Of a stretch of 64,000 nucleotides of DNA, positions 12,493 to 24,858 are shown one piece after another. The notes beneath the pieces are model-generated. The model had not been told where the DNA came from and searched no databases. It saw only the letters and a list, made by a program, of their open reading frames with translations. Source of the stretch: Vandiemenella viatica (Eukaryota; Arthropoda; Insecta; Orthoptera; Morabidae); contig CM061918.1 of the NCBI GenBank assembly GCA_031002005.1, forward strand, positions 39,498,947 to 39,562,946, read 5' to 3'. Position 1 is the first letter of the stretch. The number at the start of each line of letters is the position of its first letter. A program made the translations under genes and the position numbers.

Positions 12493-13136
12493 GGAACTTT
12501 GCATCTTAATAGGATAAATGTATCATAGATACTGGTCACTGATATAAGACACAACTATGTGCAATTTTATTAAAATCCATCCATTAGTTTTTGCATGATG
12601 TGCAAACATATAGACAGATAAAAGTTCCCAATATTATGGTTTTAGCATCTGTATCATGTACTTTTATTATATACCACTAGCTGACCCATATAAGTATTTC
12701 ACACAGTATCATAATCAATCACTGAATGGCAATTTTATAATGTGTAAATGAGTAAATGCAAGTATTTGTTACTGAAAGTTATCTTATTTATTTATTCATT
12801 GAATTTTATTCCTCCCAAGTGAAGCCTGGGAGGCAGGCTGTTGTAGGCCCCTTTTCAGTTAAACTAACTTCACTGGAGGGAGTAGGAAGAAATTAAGTTG
12901 TGATCTTTGAAAAGCCTGGGATTCACCTGAAGTGACCACAGAAATCCACAGTCAGGATGGCCGGACTTGTTTCTTTTACTTTTACAAAACTTCTTTGAAA
13001 ATAATGTTAGCAGTAATAATGTGATTATCATTTACTTTCTGACTGTATGTATCTTTAACACAAACATAAATATTACAAAATCTATAAACTCGTGGAAAAA
13101 AAAAAACAACAACAAACAAAAAAAACACATATATAA
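12493..13136. other. Unassigned sequence with low-complexity tracts
   Basis: Contains the repeat paired with 8063-8150, a TTTA-rich stretch near 12783 and an A-rich run near 13097-13125. No gene recognised. Confidence 0.4.
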
Positions 13137-13218
13137 CTATCCATGTGAAAAAACAAGTTCTGGTAAATACAACGATGCCCTTTGAAGTGTCTGACCTTCT
13201 GCTTTATTAATAGTCATA
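13137..13218 (-). pseudogene. Helitron (Pif1-like) helicase C-terminal scrap
   Basis: Read on the minus strand away from the gap, the residues MTINKAEGQTLQRASLYLPE then VFSHG match helicase motif VI of Helitron Rep/Helicase proteins. A stop replaces the Gln that normally follows VFSHG. The rest of the element would lie in the N gap. Confidence 0.7.
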
Positions 13219-14218
13219 NNNNNNNNNNNNNNNNNNNNNNNNNNNNNNNNNNNNNNNNNNNNNNNNNNNNNNNNNNNNNNNNNNNNNNNNNNNNNNNNNN
13301 NNNNNNNNNNNNNNNNNNNNNNNNNNNNNNNNNNNNNNNNNNNNNNNNNNNNNNNNNNNNNNNNNNNNNNNNNNNNNNNNNNNNNNNNNNNNNNNNNNNN
13401 NNNNNNNNNNNNNNNNNNNNNNNNNNNNNNNNNNNNNNNNNNNNNNNNNNNNNNNNNNNNNNNNNNNNNNNNNNNNNNNNNNNNNNNNNNNNNNNNNNNN
13501 NNNNNNNNNNNNNNNNNNNNNNNNNNNNNNNNNNNNNNNNNNNNNNNNNNNNNNNNNNNNNNNNNNNNNNNNNNNNNNNNNNNNNNNNNNNNNNNNNNNN
13601 NNNNNNNNNNNNNNNNNNNNNNNNNNNNNNNNNNNNNNNNNNNNNNNNNNNNNNNNNNNNNNNNNNNNNNNNNNNNNNNNNNNNNNNNNNNNNNNNNNNN
13701 NNNNNNNNNNNNNNNNNNNNNNNNNNNNNNNNNNNNNNNNNNNNNNNNNNNNNNNNNNNNNNNNNNNNNNNNNNNNNNNNNNNNNNNNNNNNNNNNNNNN
13801 NNNNNNNNNNNNNNNNNNNNNNNNNNNNNNNNNNNNNNNNNNNNNNNNNNNNNNNNNNNNNNNNNNNNNNNNNNNNNNNNNNNNNNNNNNNNNNNNNNNN
13901 NNNNNNNNNNNNNNNNNNNNNNNNNNNNNNNNNNNNNNNNNNNNNNNNNNNNNNNNNNNNNNNNNNNNNNNNNNNNNNNNNNNNNNNNNNNNNNNNNNNN
14001 NNNNNNNNNNNNNNNNNNNNNNNNNNNNNNNNNNNNNNNNNNNNNNNNNNNNNNNNNNNNNNNNNNNNNNNNNNNNNNNNNNNNNNNNNNNNNNNNNNNN
14101 NNNNNNNNNNNNNNNNNNNNNNNNNNNNNNNNNNNNNNNNNNNNNNNNNNNNNNNNNNNNNNNNNNNNNNNNNNNNNNNNNNNNNNNNNNNNNNNNNNNN
14201 NNNNNNNNNNNNNNNNNN
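13219..14218. other. Assembly gap (1000 N)
   Basis: Exactly 1000 undetermined bases, so probably a placeholder gap of unknown true length. Any coding frame running through it is an artefact. Confidence 0.99.
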
Positions 14219-16580
14219 CAAGGAACAAGTCAGAGAAACGAATAAAGCAAGTTATTTTAGATATATATATAAAACAGGACCTTTATAGCAGACTGGTTCA
14301 AGTGATATACATGGTTGCAGTATTCAGTCGAGAAAGATGCTGCTTTTTGCTACTCTCGCCAGCAAATTTTACATCATGGAAGCAAACCAGACTTTGCAAA
14401 CTTCCACAATATTCAGAAACTGGAAAAATGCCACTGATTAAAAAACTGGTTATCCCAAACACAAAAAAAATCCATTTCTCATATACAAGCTATGGAGATG
14501 TGGCAGAAAAAATTACATAGAATATCTACTTCTTGAAGCGTTGAAACATTGATATGTCGAAAAGCATTAGAAAAAAATAGGTCTTATGTGAAGTCTATTA
14601 TTGAAATAATAGAATTTCTAGTTATCAATTAATTGGGTTTGCGTGAAAATTATATTTTGGAGGAAGAGAAAGAACAAGGATTGTTTCCGAATTTGTTTGA
14701 ATACTCCTGCATGAAACATCTGAATCTGAAGGAGGCTCTCAGTCATATACCACAAATGGCAACATATCGTTCACCCGAAATCCACAATCAAATATTTCAA
14801 GCAATGGTTCAAGCAGTGCGAAGTTGCATTTTTAAAGATATTGAGGAATCTGATGTGAATTGGTTTAATCTAATGGAAGATGGGGCGAGAAATAAAAGTA
14901 ACCGCGAAAATATTTCAATAGCAATACGTTACATTATGGATAGATTCGTCAATGAGTCGTTGCTGACGGTTACAACTACTGAAAACCTTGATGCACGGAA
15001 TTAACATTAAATACTCTTACCGAAAATAACATTGGCCTCTCCAATATGCAATGATGGCGCAAATGTAATGTCTGGGAATGTTTCGGGAGTTGCGACCAGA
15101 ATAGAAAATAAATTTGGCTGAAAAATTCCTTACGTCCTCTGTTAAAACCATCACTCGCATTTGATAGACATCAGAACTATCTCGGAAACGACTTTCATTC
15201 GTCTATTTTTTGATCAATGCATCATGTTACATGAATTCTTTCACTGTGGCAAAATAGCTTCCTTGTATGGTGGAAAAAGGATTGGCTGACTCTCCGAACA
15301 GCATTGGTCAAGAGACGTGGCAGTTAAAAAAGTTGTAAACGATAATTATTCATCGATTTTGATGACTTTAGATGAAATTAGAAATGTCAGATTTAATGTG
15401 ATGATGTTGCTAAGAGTGTTGGCATTAAAAGTCATAATCAATTTGGAATTCTGAATGGCCGTGGTTGCCAAAAAAATCCTATCCATGCTTCAGCCTACAG
15501 ACGCAGCTTTACAAGCCCGAAGCGCAGGATTGAAAGTCGTCGTAACAATCGTAAAGTGCGTCCAAAATGAAAAAAAAACTAAGATGAAATGAAATGTATC
15601 ATCAATTTTTGTAAGAAGCTAAATCTATGACAAGCGGCAATTCTGAAACTAGGACCCAGATCCAGAAGAGGCTCAAGAGACAAGTCAAAAAATCAAATCG
15701 GGTGGATGATTACTAGATGATGGCCCTTCCTGTCCATCCGCGAGACAAAATATAGAAGGCCAGGATGCTCAGCCATTTAAATCTGATTATTTCGAAACAC
15801 GGGACATACTAATTGATGAGCTACAATGAAGATTTTCGGACAGCGACGATCTATTAAATTCATTAGCGAGCCTCGATGAGTTGGATGTAGACAAAATGGT
15901 ACCATTGAAAATTTAGGTAAGTGTGAGAAAATTAAACAAAACTATGTTGCTATTTGTGTTATTTATTTATGACCAATTCACAATTTGAACTTTTAATATA
16001 TTTTTATGTCACTTGGTGTTGAAACTCTTGGTTCAAATAAATTGTTAAACACCTTACCCCAAATTCAATTTGGAATGCAACCAGCATTCTTGATACCTTG
16101 CACCATATTTTTTTATGGTTTTTAGGTTTTTTAGGTAGTTTGTAGCTATATAGTAGGTAGATATTTAAGGTATTTTATTCTTTTTTTAAAAAAATGTAAC
16201 CTTTAAGTTTGTATGTAGTATATAAATTAGATTTTTCAGTTTCAACTGATTTTTCAGGTCTAACAATTCCATCAAGGGAAGAGGCTACCATGTTCAAAGC
16301 TAATTTGAGTCATCGCGAGGATAAAATGGAAAACACAATGCAAGTTTTGTACAGGCAGCAAGAGACGTTCAAAGATACATACGAACTTCTTGCATCTGTG
16401 GCCTGTGGCGACCATAGGATGTAGTACTGCTGTGTGCGAATCTACGTTTTCAACTTTGACTGCAATCGACAGGCCTCAGAGGCTGTCAATGAGTCATGAA
16501 TGGCAGGCATGGTATTTCTGGCGTTTTGAAAGAAAGAGACGAGGTCATTTGATTTGCATTTTTAATAATATTTGGCAATG
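14219..16580 (+). pseudogene. hAT transposase fossil (ZMYM/DUF4371-like)
   Basis: A 123-codon frame at 14633-15004 carries the DUF4371-like block YRSPEIHNQIFQAMVQAVR then an Asp-poor N.MEDGARNKSNRENISIAIRY. The next block, around 15028-15110, reads close to CxDGANVMSGNVSGVATRIE in other frames. The C-terminal dimerisation (hATC) block appears at 16425-16530 as STAVCESTFSTL followed by LSMSHE. Many stops and frameshifts are present and the 5' part is lost in the gap. These proteins are cut-and-paste transposases or domesticated relatives; here it is a remnant. Confidence 0.7.
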
Positions 16581-18246
16581 TTAAGAATTCAGCTGTTTTA
16601 AGGGAGGAATTTTTATTATTACATTTAATATAATATATTTGTGGAAATAATATTAACCTGAATAAATGAATATTTTGCTCTACTCTCTTATCTATCTCCT
16701 GATAATTAAGTAATACCTCACTCAGTCACAATCACCAGAACGACAAAAATTGATTCACCAGATTAGATTAAGTAAAATTTTAACTTCCGCCCTACCTATA
16801 ACCATCGCTGCCCTACCTGTAACCATCGCTGCCTTACCTTAAATTCAGCTCTAGCTACGACCCAGATCCGGCACAGCGTGAGTTTGTTTCTAGTGCTGCT
16901 CTCGGTAATCTCTTGGCTAAGGTAATCACTAAGATTAAAAAATAAAACAATTACGCAAACATTAATATCGGCAAAATATACTTTAAGACAGACCGTGTGC
17001 AAGTGAGTTATACTACTGTAATGCTGTGTTCGTGCAAAGCACTTGACTGGGATTAATGAATTTATTTATTTATTATTTCAGCCATAAGGGGTTTGCAAGG
17101 TTGAGCTCTTTCTTGAAATAGAATTCAAGGAAAACTAATAGGGAACGACTGCTCTATGCTATAACTTGAGTTTATATCAATACTGTTACCCCACTATCAC
17201 TATTCTGTCCTCCTTAGCGAAACGCCTACAGTGATCCTATATCGTTCAAAATGCCAGAAATATATATTGTACGCACAAATGTAATAACTGAATGTACGAT
17301 TGTATTTATAAATCCAAGTAAATAGAAATATAATAATTATGTCTCTCAATGCTGCGTTTACATGGAAACAAATTATACAGGGAGATTAAGGAGGAATGGT
17401 AAATATTGAAGGCGGTGGTAGTATTAACAATGTTGACCAAAAAAAAAAATGCATGTAAACATGTGTCCGATTTCCATTCGTTTTGGAAATACGGGTATTG
17501 GAATGTTATGCATAAAATAAACCTCAGAAAATGATCATGAGCAGGAAAAATTTATTGAAGTACTTTATTCATAAAAGCACCAGGGTCGGATTAAAACAGC
17601 GCGGGGCCCATAACAAATGTGAAGAAAGGGACCTTGGTTTTTCGCCGTGCGGGGGAATTGTACAGCTTAAAACAAAAGTCGCCTATCTAGCCTGGCGGGG
17701 AGGCTCCAGAGACCCCAAGGCGCGAGGCCCCCAGAAGGCTCGAGGCCCGTAGCATTTGCTAACTCATGCTACGTGGCTAATCCGGTACTGAACAACACGC
17801 ACACACAGTACTTTCCAACAGTTTAAGTTAAATGTGCGAAAATCCCATCAAATGCCTCACTTCACTTTGCAACTCTCATTCTTTTGAGTACGCCTTGGTA
17901 TACTTCAGCGATGCCAACCTAAGAGTTTTCCCCCAAATTTAGGGGATGTTCAGGAGGATGTTTTTTTTTAGATGCTCTATAATTTTAAGGAAAGTTTTAG
18001 AGACTTTTTGATGTGTTGTATTTATTTTTTGAATATTTAAATAGCCAATTCAAGTACAGTACCTCAATAATAAGAATTCTGACTTCTCTAATTTTTTTAA
18101 CACAGAATAAAATATCTTTGTTTCTATCATATATATGTAAATATTTCAAAAATGTCATCATAGAATCGGTGTGTAGTGTTTACCACAGACAGGTTGCCCT
18201 TGGATAGACACTGGTTGTGTTGCTGTTGTTGTTTACTTATTTATAT
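16581..18246. other. Unassigned sequence with a small tandem repeat and a GC-rich patch
   Basis: Two and a half 21 bp units (CCCTACCTRTAACCATCGCTG) lie at about 16789-16840. The GC-rich patch at 17577-17755 resembles terminal sequence of hAT-like elements but could not be delimited. Nothing else recognised. Confidence 0.4.
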
Positions 18247-18478
18247 AAAAATTCCAACCTAGGCCGGGATTCGGAAGGTCCCCGGTTCGAATCCTGGCCT
18301 CGGCTGGAATTTTTACGAGTCTTAATACTGACCTTCACCTTTGATTTGTTCAAGTGAAGCACGCTAGATCGTTCCGTGGTTCGGATTCTACGTAAAGCTG
18401 TAGGTCCCCTTTCCCCAGTAGGATTATAGGGGTAGGGCAGCCATGACAGAGGTGCATGCGCGGCTAATCGGAACTCTG
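18247..18478 (+). mobile_element. Second SINE-like family (SINE-2), copy 1
   Basis: Contains a box-B-like GGTTCGAATCC at 18281 followed by a body GGAATTTTTACGAGTCTTAA and CTGACCTTCACC. Related sequence occurs at 19470-19660 (+) and 19185-19345 (-). The tRNA-like head is too short to name a parent tRNA. Confidence 0.55.
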
Positions 18479-19184
18479 TCAAGGTCGGGACACACTAGAC
18501 CGAGCCGAGCCCGCGCCGTCCCCGCAGCAACACTCGGCCGTGTATCGGCTCGCCCCCCTCGCGTCCACACTGGTCCGTAGCACGGCCGTGTGACAGACGG
18601 GTTCTTACGCGGTCTTCAGTCTCCTTTAACGTATACACTTGGCTGTTTCACACAATTAATGTTAAAAAATTACCATAAAAGTGCATTAGGTATCGTAGCT
18701 GAGGCTACCACCCATACTTTATTATAGAGTGCTGTACTGTATAATCTATGAAAGTAATAAAGTATGTTAAAATACTTTTTTTGTTTGACTCCTCTTATCT
18801 CCTAATTGTTTGATCTCTTATGCACAAAAATAGTATTCCAAAGCTGTTTTTAACAAATAATCGTCACACTGTATTGAAAGATTTTCGCGTTTCTCTATAT
18901 AGTCACGATTAAATGTCAAGCGTCACTCACTTCACATTTAACGTGTTTGTTTTGGTTGAGGTTCCTTTTCGAGTCACTCAATATTTTTTTTTAACAAAAA
19001 AGAATAAGATTATTATACATTTTTATTTTAATGCAGACCGCAAAGATTCCGTAAAATAATATTAATTTCATGTGATCTAAAAATTCCAGTCACTGAGTTA
19101 CTTATCGGCTGCGCAGCACACCTCTATCGTTGTCACCTAATTTGAAAAGGAAAACTACAGATTAACGTGAAATTGGAAACATGG

Positions 19185-19345
19185 AGCGTCCTAGCATTTT
19201 AGCATTAACAAATCAAAGCTTTTCCAGAGGTGAATGTCAATTTTAAGACCCATAAAAATTACAGCTGAGACAGTGATTTGAACCAGGGACTTTCATTTTC
19301 CCAATCATGCGCCATAACCTTCTGAGACAAGAGACAATAACAAAA
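19185..19345 (-). mobile_element. SINE-2, copy 2
   Basis: On the minus strand a tRNA-like GGCGCATGATTGGG segment precedes CCTGGTTCAAATC and a body with TAATTTTTATGGGTCTTAAA. Same order as the copies at 18247 and 19470, but inverted relative to them. Confidence 0.5.
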
Positions 19346-19469
19346 AATTATTATTCAAACATAATAAAATAAACATACTTATAATTTATTTTTGACACTT
19401 CAAAACACAAATGTACTTTCATATGATTGAATACATATTCTCCAGTACTTCTAGAGTCAGATACTTGCG

Positions 19470-19660
19470 GCGAGTGATTTGGGTACGGAAGGTACCCTGT
19501 TCAAAATCCGGATCTCGGATGCAATTTTTACAGGCCTTAAAACCGACTTTCACCACTGGCCAAGTTTTAATTTGTTAATGCGAACATGCAAGGACTCTAC
19601 CGACATTTTAAGAGTATCTGATGAACCTGAAGTGAGGAAGAAGAAAAAATGACACACTTC
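19470..19660 (+). mobile_element. SINE-2, copy 3
   Basis: Degenerate box B (CTGTTCAAAATCC), then GCAATTTTTACAGGCCTTAA and the shared tail ending CTCTACCGACATTTTAAGAG. Confidence 0.5.
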
Positions 19661-19940
19661 TAAAGCAATCAGTAACGTTAAAACAATATTTAGTCGTAAA
19701 GGACCGGAAACTTCCGCACTCTTTCTATACAGTTCTCCATATCGACCAGTCCGACAGCAGACCGACTCCGGGCCGCACCGTCAAAATATAAACCAAATTT
19801 ATCCGCGCCAACACACGGCCGAGTGTCGGCCGACACGCGGTGTCGTTTGAACACACTTCAATCGAGTGAGCGACAACAATTAGAAAAGTGACGGTGCGGT
19901 GCGGGCCGGGTGCGGTGCGGTCTAGTGTGGCCCGACCTTC

Positions 19941-20301
19941 ACGCGGCGACCGAAGAATCCTTCGGGATCTCCCGACCAACAATGCCATACGCGTTTAACT
20001 TTTTAACTTATTTCTGGTCGAATTAATTATGCTGTTGTGTGTCGACAAACAACTTGTTGATTATACATAAGAACAAGGATAAAGGAAATTATGAACTACA
20101 GTCAAAACTGCACAGAGACTTGGGAAACAGGTCCAGATTTAAAAGATAGTTTCGATATTTTGTTATAATTTCTTTTCATTATGAATGTGGTGACGTGAAA
20201 CAATATTATATTCAATATTTGCCGCCCTTTACGACTTAACCACAGGATTATCGATGCCATTGGATTACAAATGTAATTGTTCTTTGATGAAATTCATAAG
20301 A
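19941..20301. other. Unassigned sequence
   Basis: No feature recognised. Confidence 0.4.
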
Positions 20302-20789
20302 GGCAGAGGCGGCTTTAAGGGGGTGGCGAACAGGGCAATCGCCCGGGGCCTCGCTCTTGGAGGGGTCTCGCGCAACAACCCAAGTTCAAAAAAGTTTATA
20401 TTTTTAAAAAATATTTTATCTTTAGCTATTAGTGATCTGGCAAACTGGCTAGATTTGAGGCACTTGAAAAGGATTACATATTTGGTTTCATGTATAACAT
20501 AAAAAGATTAAAGGAAATTTGTGACTGTGAACTTTTGAAGCTATGCAGTGACTTGCAAAAACCTCTAACAGCAGGAGAAACATATGATATTAATGTACAA
20601 GAATTGTATGGACAACTGAATAAACTGGTCAGCCAAAACATTATGACCACTAACATTTTGTCCTCCTTTGGCACGCATAACAGAGACGACGCAATGAGGC
20701 CTCGGTAGGTCACTGGAGGGAATTCACACCACATCTATACACACGCAAGTCACCTAATGCCCGTAAATTCCGGAGAGGGGGGCGATGAG

Positions 20790-22735
20790 CTCAGACACTC
20801 AATCACTTCCCAGATGAGTTCGATCGGGTTCAGATCTAACGAGTTGGGGGGGCCAGCACATCAATTGTAACTCACCACTGTATTCCTCGAACCACTCCAT
20901 CAAACTCCTGACCTTGTGACATGGTGTATTATCTTGTTGAAAAATGCCACTGCCCCTGGGAAACATGGTCATCATGCAGTGGTGTACGTGGTCTACAACC
21001 AATGTACGATATTTATTGGCCGTCATGGTGCCTTGCACGAGATCCACTGGACCCATGATTGCCCACGTGAATGTTTCCCAGAGCATAATTGAAACGCCGC
21101 CAGCTTGTCTCCGTCCCGTAGGACGGTGTCAAGAAGCTGTTCCCCTGGAAAACGACGGATTCGCACCCTACCATCGGCATGATGAACAGGATATCGGGAT
21201 GCATTAGACCATGCAACGCTCTGTCAACGCCAACATCCAGTAATGATGACCACGTGCCCATTTCAAACGTAGTTGCCGATGTCGTGTAATGAGGCATAGC
21301 CGCCCAACTCCTCGACGTTTGGAAGTGGTTTAACCTTGGTATCGCCACTTTTTGGAGACACTCACCACAGCACTCCTCGAACACCCGAAAAGTCGTGCAG
21401 TTTCAGAAATGCTCGTACTTGTAACAGAATGACCAAATATGGGTCATTCCGTACATTTTTATATATAATATTTTGTATATTTTTATATATAAAAAGAATA
21501 AGAAAGGAAGTTTAGGGAGAGGATTGTCAGTGTTTGTGGGACCTGAGCTAGACGCGCCAGATTGTAGCGACAGGCCGGCGGCTGCCAGGGACAATGGACA
21601 CCAGCTACCCTTCCTGACGCATTTGGTCAAGTGTATAATCCCTTGGCTCCGGGGAAACTGTACACTGGGGTGAATGATCGTATCCAAACCCCAGGCCTCC
21701 GAACGGGCAGTTTGGAGGTCACAGATGACGAATAAGTCCGAGGTTATGCCGAGTTCGCACGAATGGAGAAAGACAATGTTCGCCTATCGTCACAGCCGGT
21801 AGGAGGAGCTTGGAAATGGCAGGACCAATCAACGAGAGACTATCCTTTGCATTTTGTAATGCCGGTGTATTTTTCCTCTATGTAAACCACGAGCGACGGG
21901 AGGGGGCTTTTTCCGGCGGACGCTGGAGTGAACTGGACTCCGAGCCTTCAGACTGGAAGGAGCGGATCTTCCGAGCTGGAGATCGCTCCGTCTTGGCATC
22001 GAACTTGAGGGTCGATAAGCGTGTCCTGTACAATGAGGTCGCTGTGCACGCATCCAGTACGCTTGCTGACGGACGGTGTGCATTGTCCACTATAGCCAAG
22101 GGGCTATAGTAGTTCCGCCGTCGCGGGAAATACATCGCCGTCACGGTAATAATTCTACAGTGCAGTGTAGTGCTTTTATTCGGTCATTGAGTACCACTGA
22201 ATGATTATGAGTTCTCGCACCCCCAAATATTGAGCTAGCTGGGGCAGACTTTCTTAAAGCCACACTTGGTGGATAATTTAAATTATCCTGGCGCCCGGCA
22301 TTTGAGATCGGATACAGTTAATGTCAATACTGTATTTGATTTATGGTTCCCGGTGTGAAGCTTTCTTGCTTGCCAATTAATATTGGGAATTTGCTTCAAG
22401 ATCAATTTTAAATGTGGTTGTGTTTTAATGCTTTGTTTATTTGTTAATATGTTGGCAATTGTAAGAAGAGGCTTTGCATAGTTCTTTTTATCATATTTCA
22501 ATGTGTCAATGTTAACGATAAATAAGCCTCGCCTGTGCGCCATTATGAGTACCCAATAAATTATTAGCCTAGGGTTTCTTTGAATTATAAAAAGAAGTAA
22601 AAGGTTTTCACCCTTACCTCCCTCCGGCACATACCGCAACATACTGAGCACCTGGGCCATCACAATCTGTCCTCGGTCAAATTCAAATAGGTCGCGCGCC
22701 TTCCCCATTCCAAACACGGATAGTAGGCTCAATGA
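20790..22735 (-). pseudogene. Tc1-family transposase, split by an LTR insertion
   Basis: Minus-strand N-terminus at about 22708-22650 reads MGKARDLFEFDRGQIVMAQ, the usual Tc1 start. It resumes after the LTR at about 21415 with SISETARLFGCSRSAVV (helix-turn-helix). The catalytic core shows WETFTWAIMGPVDLVQGT near 21080, FQQDNTPCHK near 20930 (second Asp) and a frameshifted LNPIELIWE near 20815 (third acidic residue). Beyond the insertion it has several stops and frameshifts. Confidence 0.85.
21420..22641. mobile_element. Solo LTR (or short LTR element) inside the Tc1 transposase
   Basis: 1222 bp beginning TGTAACAG and ending GCAACA, flanked by the 4 bp duplication TACT (21416-21419 and 22642-22645). 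The two halves of the Tc1 reading frame meet at the duplication. TG...CA termini and 4 bp duplication fit Gypsy-type LTR elements. No gag or pol is visible. Direction of transcription is not certain. Confidence 0.75.
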
Positions 22736-23150
22736 TACTACATGCACTGTGCGTGTGTCTGACTAGCAGTTATTCCTCGTCAAGTGATGCTGCTATTACC
22801 TGGAAGGGTTTATATCGATAGTAGGTAGATAGTCATAATGTTCTGGCTGACAAGTGTACATTTATCCGTGTATAAGAAGAAGACGGCGTTAACTCGGTGA
22901 TGAGATACATAATATAAAAATCATTAACTGAAGTATACCCCACTATCGAAGTAATCCTGAGAATTTTTGCCACCACATCTACTGAAGTTTTTCATGGTTA
23001 AAAATTATTAAAACATATTTGTGAAATTCAATGACACAGCCCTTACTATTCTTTGAATTGAAAATGACGTAGCTGATTATTTTGATTTTTGTGCTTTAAT
23101 TAAATATTTTAGTCTTAGGAAAAGCAGCAAACACTTTTAAATCCCTGCAT

Positions 23151-24858
23151 ACATGTTTCAAGGCATTTATGTTCTTCAGTTTATCCTTAATAATTTGACA
23201 TCTTTATGTTTGCTAACTTTAATAACTCTTCTAATCTGATAACTTTAATTCAAAATTTATTTATTTATGAATTTTGGTTTTTTCTTAGATCATCAGAAAT
23301 ATCTTTCTTTCGATTCAAATACTTTACACAAAGGATAAGGTCCTCTCAAAAACCTGACTGCCTGAGCCTCGCAATGGCTAAGACCACCGCTGATAAGAGG
23401 TATTTTATTTTACATATTTAACCTACAAACATAGTTTTAGTTTAGGAGTTTTTTACGTGAGTTTTAGGGATAAATATTTTTTGGAGTTGGAAACCCTGGT
23501 GTACTTTTATGAGGGTAGCAGTGTTTACAATGTGAGCCTGTAATTCGTCTCTTGTGTTTACTTTTACGGTACTTCAGTAAGCTAAGTTATTTATGTGCTC
23601 TTGATCATTTTCTTATGTTTATTTTATGCGTAACATCACCCTATAGAAAAGTGGTACAAAGAATATCCATATATATGACAATCAGGTCGTAATAATGACA
23701 TCAGAAATTATTCCATTCCCTCCACGAAAATTAGAAGAAAAATTAGAAAGATCCCTCAGTGCCGTGGAAATTAGAGAGAACGACCATTTTTGATAAAAAG
23801 ATATGAGTTTAAAGAGCATGAATATTGTAAAACTAAGACAATGCAGAGCATAAGGCTTTGAAATAATTTAGGAATTGAGAAATCGGTAACTCATAAAATA
23901 GTTTAGTTGAAGAACAAGAAGCTGAACTGTATCGAGTATATTTTGATTGCTAATCGTGAGTTAAAGAGTTAAATCTAAGAACGGTGTGTCAAGGACATAA
24001 CATCCGCTTCCCTCCATTAAGCACATCATTGTAATCAAAAGTGGGAGCGAGAAAGAAATCTTTCAGAAATTTAGTTTCAGGCAATAAATTTACTGATATC
24101 TAAATATATTCATCAACTTTTAATTAAACGTGATGGCTCTACATCTTCGTTTCATTTAAAATTATTATGTTTAAATGACTGCCACTGGCTTATGATTTAG
24201 TCCACATTCGACTGTGTTACCCGAGACCAGCCGTGCGAAAAGGAGAGATACGGTTTTGTATAGTGAATTGTGATGTAGAGTGAGTGTGGCAGCTGGAACG
24301 AGAGGGGGCAATGCAAGGAGAGAAAGAGAGAGTGTGTGTGTGTGTTAGAAAAGGATGACGATAACTGGTACTCGTCATTAGAGTGGGAGAGTGGTTTCTG
24401 TGAAATAGAGTTGAAGGAGAGTGAAGGTTAAGATGACAAACAATTTTTCTGCTTTTGCATCACTACTAAAATAATATCAGTCAACAAACAAATACTGACA
24501 AAACTGTGGAAAAATTTATCTGAAAATCGTCAGTGGAAATTAGTTAAATTAAATGCAATTGATTCTAAATTTTCCAGAAAACAACCAAAGAATAACGAAG
24601 TGCTCTCAACCTTTGGAATATGTTCGCCAATAATAAGACGACTGTCAGATGTGTACCTTAGGTGCGTGGTAAGGGGGTAAACAATGTTAACCTTCAAAAT
24701 TGTGCCGAAATTTCAAGTAAGATGGAACGTTATCTGAATGATCGATAAACCGGTATAAACATCATGCTTTTTCACGCCTTGTTATCGCAGTCCCTCCAAC
24801 ACAATGACGCAGATAGATATTCTCAACGATTCACACCTTTCCATGTAACATCCATAAA
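23151..24858. other. Unassigned sequence upstream of the ETHE1-like gene
   Basis: No repeat or gene recognised. Contains GA-rich and GT microsatellite sequence around 24300-24345. The last few hundred bases must hold the ETHE1 promoter and any 5' UTR, but no TATA box or clear initiator was picked out. Confidence 0.4.

Larger units (their letters stand above)
18481..19940. mobile_element. Harbinger-like non-autonomous DNA element
   Basis: Inverted ends AGGTCGGGACACACTAGACC (left) and the complement of AGGTCGGGCCACACTAGACC (right) continue as GC-rich imperfect repeats for about 100 bp on both sides. A TCA triplet flanks each end, consistent with a 3 bp duplication of PIF/Harbinger type. No transposase is visible. 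Two copies of SINE-2 lie inside. Confidence 0.65.
20623..22856 (-). mobile_element. Tc1-like DNA transposon, interrupted by an LTR
   Basis: Terminal inverted repeats share GTCAGCC(A)GAACATTATGAC at both ends, each bounded by TA (20621-20622 and 22857-22858). Without the LTR insert the element is about 1.0 kb, the expected size of a Tc1 element with one transposase gene. It sits inside the hAT fossil. Confidence 0.85.
20302..23150 (+). pseudogene. hAT transposase fossil carrying a nested Tc1 element
   Basis: Begins near CAGAGGCGGCTTTAAGGG followed by GGGCAATCGCCCGGGGCC, a terminal sequence type seen in animal hAT elements. Before the Tc1 insertion, 20490-20622 encodes CELLKLCSDLQKPLTAGE then YDINVQELYGQL, a ZMYM-like hAT block. 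After it, 22929-23100 gives YPTIEVILRIFATT and IENDVADYFDF, the hATC dimerisation region. Stops and gaps are frequent. No right terminus was found. Confidence 0.65.

Noticed and set aside
13137..14288. Three long frames of more than 330 codons
   Set aside because: They consist almost wholly of the N run; only the helicase scrap at 13137-13218 is real sequence.
21810..22144. Overlapping GC-rich frames on both strands
   Set aside because: They lie inside the LTR; no protein domain is recognisable and both strands are open only because of base composition.
22285..22310. Retroviral-type primer-binding site (TGGCGCCCGGCA)
   Set aside because: It lies in the middle of the delimited LTR insert, not next to an LTR end, and no gag/pol follows; likely coincidence, though it leaves open that the insert is LTR plus leader rather than a plain solo LTR.
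22283..22747. 154-codon minus frame as a host gene
   Set aside because: It is a chance fusion of the Tc1 transposase N-terminus with LTR sequence across the insertion junction.
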